Assembly (NCBI RefSeq): GCF_904067545.1
Contig: NZ_LR881183.1
Span: forward strand, 1-64,000
Reading direction: 5' to 3'
Length of the DNA stretch: 64,000 nt
DNA from: Thermococcus camini
GTDB taxonomy: Archaea > Methanobacteriota_B > Thermococci > Thermococcales > Thermococcaceae
Every line of letters begins with the position of its first letter. Within the stretch, counting starts at the first letter, position 1. Both the position numbers and the translations under genes were made by a program. Of this stretch, positions 61,169 to 64,000 are shown one piece after another. Below the pieces are notes generated by a model, which was given only the letters and a program-made list of their open reading frames with translations, was not told where the DNA came from and searched no databases.

Positions 61169-61675
61169 ATGGAGAGGGAACTCAGATACAGACGCGCCTC
61201 CTCGTGGGAATACGATTTGATCCTCCGCGAGGCCGAGAAGTATGGCGAGTTGAAGCACTACTTCTTCGCGATAGTTGAGGGTCGCTTTAGGGACGTTTAT
61301 GCCGTTAACGAGAGGGTGTGGGCCGAGATTGAGGGTCTAAACATCAAACCCTACGCCTACGGGACCTTTGTCGGCACGATAAAGGTGGACAGAAACCTCG
61401 TCGAGAAGTTCTACCCCAACGTGGAGTTCTTCTACTTCGTTAATGTTGAGAAGAACTACGCGGTTCTCACTCCAAAAGCGGGCTTTCTCTTCACGACAGG
61501 CAAGGACGTGCCGAGGAGCGGCGTGAGGAGGTACGACTGGCAGGGGACGAAGAAGCTCGTTATCTACGATGAAAACGGAACTCTGCTCGGCATAGGGCGG
61601 ATAAATCCTGAGAGCAGGAGAAAGTTCATTCTGAACGTGACTGATGTGGGGGAGTTCATAAGGAGGAAGCGCTAG
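61169..61675 (+). CDS. Ribosome biogenesis protein NIP7 homologue
   Basis: 168 aa, close to the Pyrococcus NIP7 protein. N-terminal alpha/beta domain ([47 protein letters not shown]) and a C-terminal PUA RNA-binding domain from about residue 95 ([29 protein letters not shown]). It acts in large-subunit rRNA processing. A GCTTTTAAGC promoter box lies about 28 nt before the ATG. Confidence 0.9.
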   Translation: MERELRYRRASSWEYDLILREAEKYGELKHYFFAIVEGRFRDVYAVNERVWAEIEGLNIKPYAYGTFVGTIKVDRNLVEKFYPNVEFFYFVNVEKNYAVLTPKAGFLFTTGKDVPRSGVRRYDWQGTKKLVIYDENGTLLGIGRINPESRRKFILNVTDVGEFIRRKR

Positions 61676-61758
61676 CTTTTCTAACCAAACGTAATCTTTT
61701 TAAGGCCTTTTGAGTAGAGCATAATGATAACAAAAAGTAACTAAAGGGGGTGACGCTC

Positions 61759-62505
61759 ATGGTCAAGCGCGTCAAGACTGGAATCCCTGGAATGGACGAG
61801 ATACTCCACGGCGGGATTCCGGAGCGAAACGTTGTCCTTCTCAGCGGTGGACCGGGAACGGGGAAGACCATCTTCAGCCAGCAGTTCATATGGAACGGCC
61901 TCCAGATGAGTGAACCCGGAATCTACGTCGCTCTGGAAGAGCACCCCCTTCAGGTCAGGGGGAACATGGCCGGGTTCGGATGGGACGTCAGGAAGTACGA
62001 GGAGGATGGTTTGTTCGCGATGGTCGATGCCTTCACAGCCGGCATAGGCAAGAGCAAGGAGTACGAGAAGTACATAGTTCACGACCTCACCGACATCAGG
62101 GAGTTCATAGACGTCCTCAGAACGGCAGTCAAGGACTTAGGTGCCAAGAGAGTCGTCATCGACTCGGTAACAACGCTCTACATCAACAAGCCGGCCATGG
62201 CCAGGAGCGTAGTGATGCAGCTGAAGAGGGTTCTCGCCGGCCTCGGCGTCACGAGCATACTGGTGAGCCAGATAAGCGTTGGAGAGAGGGGTTTCGGCGG
62301 GCCCGGCGTTGAGCATGGTGTTGATGGCATAATAAGGCTTGATTTAGATGAGATTGACGGCGAGCTCAAGCGCTCATTACTCATCTGGAAGATGCGCGGA
62401 ACGAGCCACAGCATGAGGAGGCATCCCTTCGAGATAACGGACAGGGGAATCGTCGTTTACCCCGACAAAGTCCTGAAGAGGAAGGCTATAGTTGAGCTTG
62501 AGTAA
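61759..62505 (+). CDS. KaiC/RadA-like RecA-superfamily ATPase
   Basis: 248 aa from ATG 61759 (GGGGGTGA upstream). A single KaiC domain: [24 protein letters not shown], Walker [11 protein letters not shown], Walker [12 protein letters not shown], then [12 protein letters not shown]. Single-domain archaeal KaiC-like ATPases are thought to bind DNA or act in signalling. Its partner is the HTH gene 21 bp downstream. Confidence 0.85.
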   Translation: MVKRVKTGIPGMDEILHGGIPERNVVLLSGGPGTGKTIFSQQFIWNGLQMSEPGIYVALEEHPLQVRGNMAGFGWDVRKYEEDGLFAMVDAFTAGIGKSKEYEKYIVHDLTDIREFIDVLRTAVKDLGAKRVVIDSVTTLYINKPAMARSVVMQLKRVLAGLGVTSILVSQISVGERGFGGPGVEHGVDGIIRLDLDEIDGELKRSLLIWKMRGTSHSMRRHPFEITDRGIVVYPDKVLKRKAIVELE

Positions 62506-62526
62506 AAATGAAGGGAGGTGATGAAG

Positions 62527-63030
62527 GTGGAGGTTCCCCTCAACCCGCTCGGAAGGGAGGAGATCCACAGGCTTGAGAGCATACTCCTCTTCGCGACCCT
62601 CTTCAGGCCCGAGGTCATAGAGCTCATCAAGGACCCGGCCGAGAGGCTCACCTGGGTGGACAGTCTTGCAGTGGCGGCTGGAGCGATAGCGAGGGAGAAG
62701 GCGGGGATGACGGTTGGGGAAATAGCGGAAGAGCTCGGCAGGACGGAGGCAACGATAAGGAAGCACCTCAAGGGTGAAACCAAGGCCGGCCAGCTCGTCA
62801 GGGAGACCTACGAGCTCATAAAGAAGGGCCAGCTCGACGAACTGGTCAGAAACATCGAGGTCCTTGCCGAAGGCGGCAGGCCGGCTGGGCTTGAGGAGTG
62901 CGAGGAGCTTAGGGAGAAAGTCAAGACTCTCGAGGAAAAGAACCGCGAGCTGGTTGCGAAGCTCGAGAACGTCAAGAAAATCCTGGACGACGCGCTGGAT
63001 AGGGTAAAAGAGATAGAAAAGCTTCTATGA
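62527..63030 (+). CDS. HTH regulator with C-terminal coiled coil
   Basis: About 167 aa from GTG 62527 (GGAGGT 7 nt upstream; ATG 62521 is too close to it). Residues 1-60 form a helical regulatory domain (EEIHRLESILLFATLFRPEVIELI). MTVGEIAEELGRTEATIRKHLKGETKAGQ is the HTH. A coiled coil from about residue 125 to the end follows (REKVKTLEEKNRELVAKLEN). Co-transcribed with the KaiC-like ATPase; the two probably function together. Confidence 0.8.
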   Translation: MEVPLNPLGREEIHRLESILLFATLFRPEVIELIKDPAERLTWVDSLAVAAGAIAREKAGMTVGEIAEELGRTEATIRKHLKGETKAGQLVRETYELIKKGQLDELVRNIEVLAEGGRPAGLEECEELREKVKTLEEKNRELVAKLENVKKILDDALDRVKEIEKLL

Positions 63031-63036
63031 GGTCTC

Positions 63037-63462
63037 TTACTCCTTCCCGTTCTTTCTGAGGGCCTCTTCCCATGTCATTATCATGTGGGTGTAGGTGTCG
63101 TCGTCCTCTTCGATGCCCCTCTTGATCTCGGAAACGTGGGCGTACTTGGCCTTGAACTGCTCGAGTATGTAATCGACGGCCTTCTCCGGGTCGGCCTTGG
63201 TGCCGCAGGTATAGACGTCCAGAGCAGCATAGCCCCTCTCCGGCCAGGTGTGAACCGAGATGTGGCTTTCAGCGACTATGACGACGCCGCTGACACCGGT
63301 CGGGGAGAACTTGAAGAAATAGCTTGACTTGACCTCCATGTTGCCTACCTTCGCCGCGTCGAGGAATATTTGCCTTATCCTGTCAGCGTCACCCAGAACC
63401 TCAGGATCGCAACCGGCAGCTTCAACAACGTAGTGGAACCCGATGGTCTCTATCTCGCTCAT
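63037..63462 (-). CDS. speD: S-adenosylmethionine decarboxylase proenzyme (SpeD family)
   Basis: 141 aa. The self-cleavage site is at Ser in VIVAESHISVHTWPE, generating the pyruvoyl group; the conserved His, Cys (DVYTCG) and Glu of the active site are present. It makes decarboxylated AdoMet for long-chain polyamines. Some archaeal homologues act as arginine decarboxylases, so substrate is not settled. A GGTGAG ribosome site precedes ATG 63462, and CTTTAAAAAGG at about 63497-63506 is the promoter. Confidence 0.9.
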   Translation of the reverse strand: MSEIETIGFHYVVEAAGCDPEVLGDADRIRQIFLDAAKVGNMEVKSSYFFKFSPTGVSGVVIVAESHISVHTWPERGYAALDVYTCGTKADPEKAVDYILEQFKAKYAHVSEIKRGIEEDDDTYTHMIMTWEEALRKNGKE

Positions 63463-63795
63463 GGCCTCTCACCTCTTGTTGCTCCTATTACGTACCCTTT
63501 TTAAAGTTAAGCCCTTGAGCGGGGAACTATGGGCGGGCCGTTCTGCCGTTGAACTGCTCTGAATTGGTCTGGAATGCATTGAACTGTTAAGTTCTGGCTG
63601 TTATTGAAATTTTCCGAAAGCTCCTGGGGGATTAAGCTTAGTTCCGATTTGAAGGCCATTTCATGAATTAAGCCTCCTCTCCGCCCCCTTTTGATCTGCT
63701 CATCGCTGGCCATTTCCAGGCATGAACCACTAATTTTAAAACTCATGCTTCCAACTAACGACAAGTTTTGCAAAAACTAACGACGGGGTGAAGGT
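63463..63795. other. Intergenic region, 333 bp, with two promoters and a short direct repeat
   Basis: Contains the minus-strand speD promoter (CTTTAAAAAGG) and the plus-strand secF promoter (ATTTTAAAAC, about 63733-63742). A 10-bp direct repeat, AACTAACGAC, lies at 63753-63762 and 63775-63784, just before secF. The middle part (63515-63725) is AT-rich with no convincing gene, sRNA box or tRNA. Confidence 0.6.
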
Positions 63796-64000
63796 ATGTC
63801 GAAGCCTAAAACCAAGGCAAAGCCCACGGCCGGTGATGCCGTGAGGGCAAGGAAACGAAAAACACTTGGCTTTTTAGCTGAGATGGAATACAAAAGAATG
63901 ATCCTGTACCCGTTGGTGGTATTCCTCGTGGCTCTGATTCTGCTCGCGGTTAACTTCCCCACGCTTGGAATAGACCTCCAGGGTGGTGTGGTCGTCACCG
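63796..64000 (+). CDS. secF: SecF-like protein-export membrane protein (partial, N-terminus)
   Basis: Begins at ATG 63796 with GGGGTGA upstream and runs off the right edge. A basic N-terminus (KPKTKAKPTAGDAVRARKRK) is followed by EMEYKRMILYPLVVFLVALILLAVNFP and GIDLQGGVVVT, the first membrane helix and the D-x-x-GG motif of SecD/SecF. The position and preceding motif fit SecF better than SecD, which usually lies downstream in archaea. Only 68 codons are visible. Confidence 0.75.
   Translation, partial: MSKPKTKAKPTAGDAVRARKRKTLGFLAEMEYKRMILYPLVVFLVALILLAVNFPTLGIDLQGGVVVT

Noticed and set aside
63507-63773. 88-codon minus-strand frame between speD and secF
   Set aside because: No ribosome site, composition unlike coding DNA here, and it covers the secF promoter.

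Overview
The window is a stretch of a hyperthermophilic euryarchaeal chromosome, almost certainly a Thermococcus species. The reasons are: near-identity by eye of many products to Thermococcus/Pyrococcus families (GH57 4-alpha-glucanotransferase, DUF460, DUF257, NIP7, archaeal AlaRS and HisRS, Elp3), GGTGA/GAGGTG ribosome binding sites, TTTAAA/TTTATA promoters about 25 nt before the start or transcription start, several apparently leaderless genes, archaeal C/D box sRNAs with 12-nt guides, and a perfect Thermococcales-Glycolytic-Motif. Family assignments are from memory of family motifs, not from a database search.

Layout. 1-9.1 kb: housekeeping and conserved archaeal genes (geranylgeranyl-reductase-like flavoprotein, pyroglutamyl peptidase, DUF460, a wHTH/membrane-protein pair, an AAA ATPase, the Ncs6/Ctu1-type tRNA thiolase, a site-2 protease). 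9.1-21.1 kb: a glycan and sulfation island. One operon runs RHH regulator, ATP sulfurylase, DHH phosphoesterase, type I phosphodiesterase, APS kinase, TauE permease, flippase, the last two coupled by a GTGA overlap. A second operon holds three GT2 glycosyltransferases and an alkaline-phosphatase-fold enzyme. A sulfotransferase lies between them. No PAPS reductase is present, so the PAPS is probably used to sulfate an exported glycan. 21.2-27.1 kb: a VapBC pair, one strong and one weaker C/D sRNA, a CDF metal exporter behind a palindromic operator and 18-bp repeats, aspartate/tyrosine decarboxylase, a cation/proton antiporter, a HAD phosphatase and a polyprenol-kinase-like protein. 27.1-38.3 kb: a large secreted beta-domain repeat protein divergent from 4-alpha-glucanotransferase across a double TGM promoter, DUF257, TtuA, a calcium-repeat/transglutaminase lipoprotein and an FAD dehydrogenase. 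38.4-43.4 kb: CBS protein plus two antiporters, MarC, HisS.

43.4-50.6 kb is a visibly AT-richer accessory locus, all on the minus strand, and the most unusual part of the window. A secreted protein of about 1,080 aa, split by one frameshift in an A7 tract, is followed by small multi-membrane proteins, then by a promoterless second copy of its C-terminal linker fused to a different C-terminal domain with its own membrane proteins, then by two more decayed linker copies. This is the architecture of a polymorphic toxin locus with orphan C-terminal/immunity cassettes.

50.7-64 kb: a PLD lipoprotein, a C/D sRNA abutting a coiled-coil gene, AlaS, a PD-(D/E)XK-like protein, Nif3, Elp3, a pair of tandem paralogous membrane-anchored proteins, HdeD-like and YkgJ proteins, NIP7, a KaiC-like ATPase with an HTH partner, SpeD, and the start of a SecF-like gene. 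The window thus holds three tRNA-modification enzymes (NcsA and Elp3 for U34, TtuA for U54) plus two well-supported rRNA/tRNA methylation guides.
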